Notes under the pieces: generated by a model
What the model was told of the DNA's origin: nothing
The model's database searches: none
Seen by the model: only the letters and a program-made list of their open reading frames with translations
Assembly: GCA_022559845.1 (NCBI GenBank)
Contig: CM040126.1
Location: 47,052,458 to 47,116,457 of the forward strand
Direction of reading: 5' to 3'
DNA: 64,000 nt
Source: Amorphophallus konjac
Taxonomy: Eukaryota > Streptophyta > Magnoliopsida > Alismatales > Araceae
Position numbers and translations under genes: made by a program
Shown: in pieces, positions 35,149 to 45,214 of the stretch
Layout of the letters: each line of letters starts with the position of its first letter
Position numbering within the stretch: the stretch's first letter is position 1

Positions 35149-36435
35149 TCACTCATCTCTCTGGGCGCTCCCCTCCTCTCCCCTGAGGTGCGGGTCCCTC
35201 AGAAGCCTCTGGGATCCTCGTGCAGCAGCACCTGCCTCGCCTCTTGGCGCCTGCTCCGCAGCAGTGACTCGCTGCTCCTCCCCTGGCGTGGCAAAGAAGC
35301 CACTAGCGGCAAAGCGACCAGACTGGCGCAGTCGCTCCCCGAACTCTCGCGCTCTCTCGTAGCGCGTCTCCATCCCTCCTAGCCTCTGCACGACGGCCTG
35401 AAGGCCCAGCTGGAGCTCCCTCACTTGGGCCTCCAAGGCCCTCCTCTCGGTCTGATCCCGCTGTCGCTCGGACCTTCTCTCGGCTTTCTCTCTCTCTGCC
35501 TCCCTCCTCATCATCTGCAGAAGAACCCTTAACTCCAGGATGTCTGGAGAAGGCCTCTCCTCACCACGATGCCGCAGCTCCGTTACAGTCGCCACCCAGG
35601 CATCACGCTCCTCTTCCGCCCGGGTCGCCCGAGCCACCGCACCGGCAAGTTGCTCCCGGAGGGAGGCAATCTCGAGAAAAGGGGCCGAGGAACTAGAAGA
35701 TGCGCCACCAATCATCCCCGCCGTCGCTGTCTGCTGGGCACGCTGGAACAAAATAAACAACGGCCGTCAGTGAAACTCCAAATCTGAAGATAAAAGTGCG
35801 GCACGTAACTTACCAGGAGCGACAGCTCATGTTGAGCGACGGCCAGCTGCCGCCTAGCCTCTGACAGTTGGGCGCGCGAGCCGCCGACCCCACGTGTGTC
35901 CCCAGCTTGGGGAAGCCCCGCATAACTCTCTCTCTGCCGCCGCAGGAAGTCGGCGCTGTCCTGCACCAATACACTCCCTTGCTGTCCAGGGAGACGTACG
36001 TGCCAGTCCTCGAGCCTCGCCTTGCCGCGACTCTCCCTCCTGACGCGGCTCGGCTCGTCCGCACTCGCCCACTCATCGGCCAGGCCCAGGGTCCTCGCCA
36101 TGTCCTGCACCAAGAAAAGGGTCCCACATCAGTCAAAAAGAACGCGTCCCCTGTCTAGGACGCATCCATCATTTAAGTGCAACACTCGCCGAACCCTTTC
36201 CCCCCTCGCACGGCTTGCTTCAAAACTCAAAATGGATCAAAGAGGGGGAAAACCAAGCACCTACCAGACCGTGTTCACCTCCCTCCGCGACATCGGGCCC
36301 CTCGGGTCCCTCGGGGGCCCGAAGCGGCCCTTCCTCCTCCATAGACGCCGTTCCGTGCTCTGGCGCGTCCCTCCTTGGGCGAGGGGTCCCGCGTCCCTCT
36401 CCACCTTCGCCGTGGTCCAGACCGCCGAACTCCAT
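35149..36435 (-). CDS. Antisense gene B: coiled-coil protein lacking the mobile domain
   Basis: Three exons, 36435-36265 (57 codons), 36104-35814 (97 codons) and 35742-35149 (197 codons plus stop), all GT-AG and phase 0, give an open 351-residue product. Exon 1 is acidic, Gly/Pro-rich and unlike known domains. Exon 2 begins in the LGLA.EW segment that in gene C follows the mobile-domain core, then matches the SADFLRRQRESY region. Exon 3 is a long Arg/Glu coiled coil ending in a Gly/Ala/Arg-rich tail. I infer B derives from a C-like gene by loss of the exons encoding the mobile domain. Function is unknown; dimerisation with C through the coiled coil is a guess. Confidence 0.7.
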
Positions 36436-36530
36436 CGATCGAGGGGAAGAAGACAAAGACGGGCGAGCAAGTTTCGGCGGAAGGCGGGCTCGTTTGCGGG
36501 AAAGGCACGGAGAAGGAAGGCCACCCGTCG

Positions 36531-36537
36531 CTTTAAA
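36531..36537 (-). promoter_or_regulatory. TATA-like element upstream of antisense gene B
   Basis: TTTAAAG on the minus strand, about 96 bp before the gene B ATG. Weaker than the boxes of A, C and D. Confidence 0.35.
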
Positions 36538-36797
36538 TTTGAATTTGAGGATTAAGACGCGTCCTCGCGCTTGGACGCGCCCAAAAGAAAGCGAAAAAAA
36601 GGGAACCAAAAAAACCTCCATGCAAAGTAGTTCCCTCCTGTCCAGGGCAAAGTCCCGTGAAGCGTGAACAACGTGGTGTAAAAGAAAGTGCAGGAAGGAA
36701 AAGGGCACACGACAAAAGGAACCACACGAAATCCATTTCATACAAACAGTCAAAAGTACATCATACAGTGAGGACGGTGGGGTGTACAAACAACTCT

Positions 36798-39700
36798 CTA
36801 ACTCTCACCACCACCCTCCTGGTCATCTCTCTCCTCCCTCCTCTGACGGGGATCCCTAGGGGGCCTCTGCGACCTCTGCGAACCCTGAGAAGCCGTGCTC
36901 GCCTCTCCAGGTGGCACCATGCCAGCCTCCAAGGTGCGGCGACGCTGCTCGGCCGAAGAAACTAGAAAGCTGCCCACAGAAAAGGAACCGGACTGACGAA
37001 GTCGCGCCCCGCGCTCCTTCGCCCTCTGATACCGCTCCTCACTCTCCCGGAGTCTCCCCTCCGCCGTGCCAAGACTCAGCCGGAGCTCCGACACCTGGGC
37101 CACCAGAGCTCTCCTCTCGTCCCAATCTCGATATCGCTCTGCCATCCTGTACTCCCTTTCTTTCTCTATGATCTCCCTATCCCTCTCCCTCTCTCTCTCT
37201 AGGGTCTCCCTATCCCTCTCCCTCTCTCTCTCCACGGTCTCCCTATCCCTCTCCCTCTCCTCTCTCTCCCTCATCGCCTCTCTCCTCGACAGCTCGAGGG
37301 CGATCCGCAGATCCACTACGTCGCGAGGAAGCTCCTCAGCCTCCCGTCGCCGCTCCTCCTCTAGCTCCGCAATCCGGGCGTCACGCTCTGCCACCCAGGC
37401 ATCACGCTCCTGCTCAGCACGAACAGCACGGGCCAGGGCCTCCCGAATCTCGGCCACCTGTCAAAGCACGCATGAACCGTAAGAGAGCAGTGATAGAAGG
37501 AAAGCAGCTAGAAGAGGGTCAGGGCCAAGCAAGCACTCACTCGAGCCTCGCGGTCACGCTCGGCCTCCTCAGCCCGAGCCACCGCATACGCCAGCTGCTC
37601 CTGGAGGGCAGAAACCTCCGGAGGAGGGCCCCGCGAACTGGAACCCGCTCCACCAGCCGTCCCGGCTGCCGCTGTCTGGTGGGCCCGCTGAAACACGGGG
37701 CAAACGTCAGTCAAAGGCTAAGCATCAAAAATCTAGGTCACAAAAAAATGCATTGCATAGACTCACCAGGATCTCCAACTCCTGTCGGATGGCCACTAAC
37801 TGCCGCCTGGCGTCTGCCAGCTGGGCCCGCAGGTCGGCAATCATGTTGTCACGAGCATCCTGCATTGCACATAAGTTACTGCCACATGCATATACATATA
37901 GAAGGGTGAAGCATTTTCATTTCACTTACCCCTGCCATACCACCCAAGGAGAGGCGGTCCCCGTACGTAGCTCGATATCGTCTCATGTAATCTGTGCTGT
38001 CCTGTACATGGGATACCACTGGGACCCCGCCCTGCTGCCAGTCCTGGTACTGTGCTGGGAAGCGCGTACGCCAGTCCACAATCTTCGCCTTCCCCTTGGT
38101 CTTCCGCCCGATGCGGGCCGGCTCTTCTACATCAACCCACTCCTGGGCTAGCCCCAACGTCCTCATAACCAGCCTCAGCCGAAGCGGCTCGATCTCGTTC
38201 AGGCAATGGACCCACACGTCCCGCCTGAAACGAGGAAGACCCGCTACAACCCAAGGCTGGCCAGCGTCGCCCGTGCCCAGGTAGGGTCTCCACACCACCT
38301 ACATCATCATACATACATCATATTAGTTGCCATTCAGTCACATAAGAAAACACAAAAAACCATACGCATCATACCATGGCCTCGGGATACTCGCTCAGCT
38401 CCCGACGAAGTGACGCCAGCTGGTAGCCGTGGGGTGCTGCAACCACGACCGGCCTCCACCGCCGCGCCAGAGGCACGGCCCTCCTGTTCCCATGCCTAGC
38501 CCTCCCCATCGGGAAATAGTAATAGCTCCACACCTGCATCCATCATACATCATTAGTACAATAATTGCATATTTAACTGTGGGAATGCATAAATAAAATG
38601 TTTACCTGGAGAAAAGGTGCAAAGCCACTGACTGTCGTCTCCTTCTCCGAAGTCTGGGAGAGATCAGCAATCAAATGGGCAAGCAGAGCCGCCCCCCACG
38701 CGTAGTGCCCCACTCTGTCAAGGTCCGCCAGAATCCCGAGGAAGCGGCAGTGGATGCCATCCCCCTTCGTCCCCAGCAGAAGGCGGCCCAGGAAGAAGAA
38801 AAGAAACCTCCGGAGGTCTAGGTCCACCAGCTCCCGCTCGCTCGGGTCCTGGGTGAAAGCTGCACGGGCATCTCCCTCCAGTCGTGCCAGAAACTCCGCT
38901 CCAGTCTCGCTAACCCGCTGGCGCGGGTCGACGAATCCGAGCGCCTCCATAATCTCCACTCGGCCGACTACCCTGCTGTCTCTATCAGTCACGCTCGTCT
39001 CTAACCACAGCAGGTCCAGGGCACTCTCTCGGTAGTCGGGGTAGGTGACCCCGCTCACCGCCTCTCCGTCAACCCGTAGCCCGGTGATCCGAGCCACGTC
39101 CTCGAGTGTCGGCACCATGTGCCCCCAGGGCATCAGAAACGCCCGGCTCGGCGCGTGCCACCGCTCCCTCAATGCCTGGATAAGAGGAAGGTCGAGCCGG
39201 AAGGGCTCGATCCTAAGGAAAGCTCCAAAGCCCATGGCGTCCACACGCGCCCTCTGGAAGTCCGGCAGCCCACGGTATGCTGCCACCACTAGGGACCAGC
39301 TGATCCGTCCTTTCATCACACCCTGCACACCACAAAACCAATAAAAAATACATCAGCATCATGAATAATATTAAGCAATAACACTATATATTCTACTTAT
39401 TTATTTTATGTTATCTTATCTTTAAAAAATTTTAGGATTTTTATGGAGGCGTCCAGTACATTGGACGCCTCCTCTCTATTTTCCTTATTCTCTTTATAGA
39501 AAAAGCCAAAACAAAAAATATATTAATAATATATATATTTATGGAGGCGTCCCAGGTCCTGGACGCCTCCTTTTTTTTAAAAATCCTATTTTATTATTTC
39601 CGTAAATAAACAATAAACAAAAAGAAAAAGAAAATGTGGAGGCGTCCAGGGCCCTGGACGCCTCCTTTCCCTCACTCCCCGGCCTTCTCTCACAGCCTCT

Positions 39701-39945
39701 CGCCCGTCCGTTTAGCCTATTGAACCACAGAGTGAGAGTTCCGAAGGGCTTACCGGGTCGTGATCGTCCTCTCCCACGTCGCCAGCGCCCGCAGCGGCCT
39801 CCGCGGCCAGAAGAGGCACCTCCATCCCCTCCTCCGCAGCAATCTCCTCTGCTGCGGCCTCCTCGGCATCATCCCTCAGCCTCCTCGGACGACGAGCCCG
39901 TCGTTTCCGCTTCTCTGGACCCTGGCTCGATCCTCCTCGCTCCAT
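36798..39945 (-). CDS. Antisense gene C: plant mobile domain protein with C-terminal coiled coil (intact)
   Basis: Seven exons, 39945-39754, 39322-38606, 38533-38375, 38298-37930, 37859-37767, 37687-37541 and 37457-36798, every junction GT-AG and phase 0, joining to a 778-residue open product. Exon 1 is basic then Ala/Glu-rich. Exons 2-4 hold the plant mobile domain: GLPDFQRARVDAMGFG, FLMPWGHMVPTLEDV, LRRFLFFFLGRLLLG, HYAWGAALLAHL and the VVWRPYLG segment. Exons 5-7 form a strongly charged coiled coil with RERERDRE-type repeats. Mobile-domain proteins such as Arabidopsis MAIN and MAIL1 are nuclear and act in silencing and genome stability; transposon-borne relatives are known. The role here is unknown. 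It is transcribed opposite to the retrotransposon. Confidence 0.85.
39443..39666. repeat. Three GGCGTCCAGG palindromes in gene C intron 1
   Basis: Copies at about 39443-39471, 39541-39570 and 39637-39666, spaced about 96 bp with AT-rich spacers. They are the same motif class as in the LTRs. Confidence 0.85.
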
Positions 39946-40026
39946 TGGGACTAAGAATGGGTCGTCTGGGGTGACTGGGTCGTCAGAATGAACAGTACAA
40001 ATGAGCAGGGGGTGAGGCCCCCCCCA

Positions 40027-40034
40027 TATATATA
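40027..40034 (-). promoter_or_regulatory. TATA box of antisense gene C
   Basis: TATATATA on the minus strand about 80 bp upstream of the ATG at 39945, directly downstream (in gene sense) of four palindromes. Confidence 0.55.
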
Positions 40035-40048
40035 GAATCCACTTTAAT

Positions 40049-40270
40049 TGGGGCGTCCAGGCGCCTGGACGCCCCCACCTTTTTTTTTTTTTTCAAAATT
40101 CAAAAATTTAGGGGCGTCCAGGCGCCTGGACGCCCCCAAAACAAAAAAATCAAAAAAAATAAAAAATAAAAATTAGGGGCGTCCAGGACCCTGGACGCCC
40201 CCAAAACAAAAAACTTAAAAAAAATCAAAAATAAAAAATTAGGGGCGTCCAGGCCCCTGGACGCCCCCAT
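40049..40270. repeat. Four GGGGCGTCCAGG palindromes upstream of gene C
   Basis: Copies begin at 40049, 40110, 40176 and 40242, a regular 61-66 bp spacing, with A/T-rich spacers. In the gene C direction they sit just upstream of its TATA box, mirroring the palindrome-then-TATA arrangement of the LTR. Confidence 0.85.
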
Positions 40271-40454
40271 AATAAAAATTTCAAAAAATATATATATATA
40301 ATAAAAGTAAAAAAGATAAGAGTATGTATATAATCCAAACAAAAGAAAAAAACACAAAGAAAAAGAAAAACCACAAAAAAGATAATAATAATTAAGGGAA
40401 CTGGTCCAAAACTGCCAAATGCCAGATTTTATTCCATCAGAAAAGCAGAATGAA

Positions 40455-41865
40455 CTACATCAGGGGCTTAGGCGCCTTAGGCCTTAACTTCCCCAGTTCG
40501 GTTACATAAGCCCTCCACAGCTCACATTCTTCCCCCACGTGCGCTAAGGCCTTTCCCGCGACACTTGTCTTCCAGGGTGCTTTGACGGCCTTCGCTTCCT
40601 TCGCATCCGCTTCAGTACCCAACTCTCTCTTCTTCAAAGGAACGATGCCAGTCGATAGTGGGAACGAATGGCGTGGAATGCCGACCTGGAGGCAGCATCG
40701 ATGCGCGTTATAAAGGACAAACTCGGTCGCGCCGATCAATTGAAGATCAACTTCGGGGGAAGGCCTCATAAGGAGATCAAGCGAAAGCAAACATGCCGGT
40801 GCGCAAGTAAAGAAGCCTTGTGTCACGGTGCGGAAGTGAGACCGCCAGTCTTCACGTTTCTTCAGCCACGGAACGCGGTTCACTACAGTACCACCGAACC
40901 CTAACACGTCGGCTATATGATGAAGAGGGCTTTGTTGGAAGAGCTTCGAAGCGGTTGGCATTCCCTCACGGTGATCAAACTTGAAATGCAAATCCATCCA
41001 GCAACTCAGGACAAGTGCGCAACCAAAAGGAGGCTTACCCATGCTCGAGGCAGTAAGGCCACTATACAGGTAGGCGAGGACAGCGGGTCCCACCCTCTTT
41101 CCACGCCAGATCCCGCAGATAGCACTCAGTTGGTCTTCCTCCACCATGTTGTCGGTATAAGGAAACAAGAGAGCACCCGCCAGACAAATGGTGAACCCCT
41201 TCATGATTCCCTCCAAATAGTCATCGTCTGGTGACCCTCTCAGGGCGTCCATACCCACTCCGCAAGCTTTTGGAGATCGATCCCCTTTTGAGTACGGACC
41301 TTTCTGGCTGCGTCGGGCGGCATGAAGCTTCCAAGGACGCTTTCGGAAGTCCCCCGTGTCAGCATCCGCATAGCCTTCACCTTCCCGTCACTCTTGAATT
41401 TCTTCAATCCGAGCAGAAGTTCCACCTCCTCGAGGAGGATGGTCACCTCGAAGGTCGGGAAGATAAAAGTGTGGGTCTGGGGATGCCAGATCTCCACTAG
41501 TGCGCCCATAGCCGCCCAGTCCATACGAATCTTCTCATAGTGTTTGGCGTGAATAAGTAGCCCCTGCAGATGCCATTTCGAGAGTATGGCCCTCATGCCG
41601 ATGGAGATGTTGGAAGTTAGCTTTGAAAGCCATGGTAGTTTGGAAAACTTCCTCGGGCCTGGGAAGAGTGGATATGGCTGGAAGAGAAAAGAAAGAAGAA
41701 GAAAGGAAGGTAGTAAGAAGAAGGTTCACGTGGGAAATTTGAAATGAATCAGCTTACCATATGCGACATGATCGTCCCACTCAAATGACCCTCGAGGTCG
41801 GAGAGTCGCCTGATCTCGCTGCTAGGCCTGCTCCTCTTCATAACGCGGGAAGACTCTCCTTCCAT
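40455..41865 (-). pseudogene. Antisense gene D: DUF7745-like protein (one frameshift)
   Basis: Exon 1 (41865-41758, 36 codons) begins MEGESSRVMKRSRP and includes RRLSDLEGHL, closely like exon 1 of gene A. A GT-AG phase-0 intron leads to exon 2 (41677-40455). Exon 2 matches my memory of the plant DUF7745 family: WLSKLTSNISIG, then EIWHPQTHTFIFPTFEVTILLEEVELLLGL, then after a shift near 41250 a GIMKGFTICLAGALLFP segment and a LVLSCWMDLHF segment. One base appears missing near 41250. DUF7745 has no established biochemical role and is common in plant transposon-linked genes. The basic C terminus ends at 40455. Confidence 0.65.
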
Positions 41866-41953
41866 CCTGAAAATCTCTAGATTCTCCTCTCTTTCCTCTC
41901 CTGAGCTTCCAAAACCCACCTTGGTGCATTTGAATGAACTAGCCTAAGGGGAG

Positions 41954-41961
41954 TTCTTATA
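41954..41961 (-). promoter_or_regulatory. TATA box of antisense gene D
   Basis: TATAAGAA on the minus strand, about 90 bp before the ATG at 41865. Confidence 0.45.
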
Positions 41962-43048
41962 GGAAGGAAGATCGCTACAGGACGGAACATGTCACATCAG
42001 TGGTCATTGTCAAGATTTTGTCTGGATCTCCTTTGTACTGTGGTGCGATTCTGCTGTGATTCTGCTACTTTCTGATGTTGCTAACCTTTGCTAGTCTGTG
42101 CAGGTTTTACTAACGGACGTCTTTGTCCTGTCTCCTATCCCACCTCTCAATGGTTGGTCCCACCATGTCATGCATCATAGTATACGATACCTACGCTACT
42201 AGAACATGTCAAGGACCTTGCGACCCGAACAAATCTGGGATTTGAGTTCCCCTTCAACAAAAACAGTGATGATCCCGGAAGAATTTGGGTTGTACGGATA
42301 GGCCGTTAACTTGTGGTAGCATGGGGACGACGGTTCCATTCAGTGAGTTGGTGCGCGGATAAACGGGCCCCAGCCCAGTGTCGGCTCACCGGATCGGTAT
42401 CCTGACCCGTTCTTAACAAGTTGACAATATTATCCTTGGCTATTTTCTATTTTAGTTTGTTTTAAATTTTTATTTTAACCCAGCATGCATTCATATAGGA
42501 TTTTGATTTATTGCGGAAAATCATTCAAGTGATTCGATTGCGAAGGCCGTTGTGCTTCAATTCCTACAAATATGAGATATTCCACTCCGAATAAAATACT
42601 GAGTTTCCTTGAAACGGCCCTACGTTGCTCTTCCAAAAGGAGACCCTTGTTTGGACAGACCCTCAGATATTCCTTTTTACCTTGTTTGACCCACCTTGGC
42701 TGCAGCACTTCCACATTGGCTGGTAACCGCTCCCAAAGGTGAAACCTGCAGGTTTATGACCCAGGCACTTCCACACCGAGAAGTTGGTCTCCTTTATTTT
42801 TCGTGCCTGAGTGCACATTTCACCCTCCTTTATTTGATCTCCGTCCAAGCAACCGTCAAGACTTGAAAGACCTCCTTCAAGGTCGCCTCATTGAAACTTC
42901 AGGAAAAATTCCAAACAGTACGTCAGAAGCGTGTCTCATCACACCTTGGCATCAACTTATCACTCCGCTCCCACTTCATTTCACTCCACTTCGATACCAT
43001 TCCACTACGTGTCGCTCCCTTGCAAAGCAGACGCCAAGGCGGGGCAGC
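41962..43048. other. Non-coding region before the inner Tat 3' LTR
   Basis: No gene is seen. The plus-strand end is moderately purine-rich (about 43028-43048, GCCAAGGCGGGGCAGC) and may hold the polypurine tract. On the minus strand this is distal promoter sequence for gene D. Confidence 0.5.
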
Positions 43049-45209
43049 TGTAGACACGCCATTCCTGACGTCTCCCGAGAAAGTCTCATATTACTATACA
43101 ACGCCCCGCAACGGCTTACGCATTTTGAATCGCTCGAGTGCTTCCTTTTCTTGAGTCTTCTTCCGCCCTTTTCGGCATCCGGAATCGTCTCGTCACGGCA
43201 TTCGGACGGCATCAACACCAGTCAGACGCATCAGGAGGTTCCGGAACCAAGAAGGGTGTCTGCCGGGCGGCCGCCAACGCTTGTCCGAGGACCCGGGTGG
43301 GTCTTGATGGGGGCGTCCAGGCCCCTGGACGCCCCCATTCTCTTAATTTATTTTATTTTTATTTTTCAAAACCCAAAACATAAATAAAAAATAATATATT
43401 AATGGAGGCGTCCAGGCCCCTGGACGCCTCCATAAAAACAAATATAAAAATATATATATATGCCAGTTGGCATAAAAAGACAAAACAAAATAAAAAAATG
43501 ATATATTAATGGAGGCGTCCAGGCCCCTGGACGCCTCCATAAAAACAAAAATAAAAAATATATAATGCCAGCTTTGGCATAAAAAGACAAAACAAAAATA
43601 AAAATAATATATTAATGGAGGCGTCCAGGCCCCTGGACGCCTCCATCAACTCCTCACGGGCGCCGCCCACCGAACGACGGTTTGTCGTGTGTGAAAAAAT
43701 CCAAATTATGGAGACGTCCAGCCCTCTGGACGCGCCCATTTCAAAATCACGAGGCGCCGCTCACAAAACCACGCGTTGTGTCAAACCGCGTGCGGCCGTC
43801 GGTGGTGTTCGGTGGACCTGTTAGGGGCGTCCGGGGCCCTGGACGCCTCCACAAAAATATTCGAAAAAATTAATAAAAATAGAATAAAATATTAGTTCGG
43901 CCCTGATGGAGGTGTCCAGGGTCCTGGACGCCTCCACCCTCCGGAGCCCTATAAATAGAGGCCCACCCCCTCAGTTCTGGAGAGCTTCGAAGAGATCCGA
44001 TAGGCTGCCGGAGCCCAGAGGCTACCGGAGTCATTTTCTAACCCGTGGGGTCTTTTGTAGGTGGAGGTTCTGCCGGCTTCTCGGGTGCCCACGCTCGCGA
44101 GAGGAAGGTCGTCTTCATCCACCGCGCTTCCACGCCATCCCTACGCTGCCGGAGCTCCGCCGGATTTCACCATCGGCACATCCAATAAGCCAATCCTTTC
44201 CTTTTCTTCTAGTTCTTTTGCATTCATCATCTCGCATCATCTATCCCCCTTCATAAGGGCGCCTCTTCTTATATACTTCTTGCATCCATCATCTCATTTT
44301 CCTCCTACTCGAGTCCGAGAGGGGTTTAAAAGACAACACCAACCAGGTGTGTGTCTTACCATCATTTCGTTATTTTTATCGCAAGGATTTGAATACTACA
44401 CCTTCATCTTTCTAATCCACTCGTTACTTGTTTGTCGTTGTTTTGCAAGGGTACCCAAGGAAAGCCCTCTCCGTCGGCCGGCCGAAGGGGGAGGAAGAAG
44501 CAACCCGCCATCTCCCGCTCTTGAGGTAGGCGCGATCACTTTCTTCATTTTGGGGTCTTTCGGCCCCTGGCGATCACATCTTGTTCTCGAGGCCGCGGCG
44601 AGTCACTTCCCCAATGGCCGTTTAAATTTCCGTTCTTATATTCTCTTTATATTCTGTTATATTCTGCTCATATGCTCGAGGCCGCGGCGAGTCACTTCCC
44701 CAATGGCCGTTTAAATTCCCGTTCTTATATGTTATATTCTTATCTATTCATGTTCTCGAGGCCGCGGCGAGTCACTTCCCCAATGGCCGTTTAAATTCTC
44801 TTTATATCCTGTCATATTCTTATCTATTCATATTCTCGAGGCCGCGGCGAGTCACTTCCCCAATGGCCGTTTAAATTCCCGCTCTTTATATTCTCTTTAT
44901 ATTATGCTATCTTCTTATCTGCTCATATTCTCGAGGCCGCGGCGAGTCACTTCCCCAATGACCGTTTCAATTCATGCTATTTAATTTTTGCACCATTCTC
45001 GTCCCCCGAGGTCGCGGCGAGTCACTTCCCGCTATGGCCGTTTAACCCCATATCTTGCTATATCACATTTGTCACGCTCGCCCCGCCGGAGCAATCTCCC
45101 GTGGTGGCCCCTTCTCTTTTCTCTTATTTCTGTGTTGCAGCAAACAAAAAGAAGGAGCCCGCGCGCTCCGCGTCCTCTTCGCACCCCGAACCGCGTGACG
45201 TCGCTCACA
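43049..45209 (+). repeat. Right LTR of inner Tat element
   Basis: Same architecture as the left LTR: palindromes at about 43311-43941, TATAAATAG at 43950-43958 and minisatellite at about 44586-45040. It differs from the left LTR by scattered substitutions and small indels. Confidence 0.95.
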
Positions 45210-45214
45210 ACATG
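45210..45214. repeat. Target site duplication ACATG (right) of inner Tat element
   Basis: Matches 19426-19430. The Sirevirus gag resumes in the original frame directly afterwards. Confidence 0.95.

Larger units (their letters stand above)
19431..45209 (+). mobile_element. Inner Tat-lineage Ty3/gypsy element carrying antisense genes (25.8 kb)
   Basis: LTRs run 19431-21597 (2167 bp) and 43049-45209 (2161 bp), start TGTAGACACG and end GCTCACA, about 98-99% identical by eye, with duplication ACATG. Sense order is gag, protease plus G-patch, RT, RNase H, archaeal-type RNase H, integrase (22192-30325), which defines the Tat lineage. A 12.7-kb stretch between integrase and 3' LTR holds four minus-strand spliced genes. 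Size and layout recall Grande and Ogre-type elements. It interrupts the Sirevirus gag. Confidence 0.95.

Noticed and set aside
37066..37482. Plus-strand Ser/Leu/Arg-rich open frame
   Set aside because: It is the complement of the charged coiled-coil repeats in exon 7 of antisense gene C; its repeats mirror the codons on the other strand.
39636..39974. Plus-strand Pro-rich open frame
   Set aside because: Complement of gene C exon 1 and its palindromes; no domain.
40049..40270. Possible CRISPR-like array of regularly spaced repeats
   Set aside because: Repeats are self-palindromic with low-complexity AT spacers in a plant retrotransposon; spacing and spacer type do not fit CRISPR.
40100..40357. 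Minus-strand Phe/Tyr-rich open frame upstream of gene C
   Set aside because: Composed of palindrome and A-rich spacer sequence; the periodic peptide is a by-product of the tandem hairpins.
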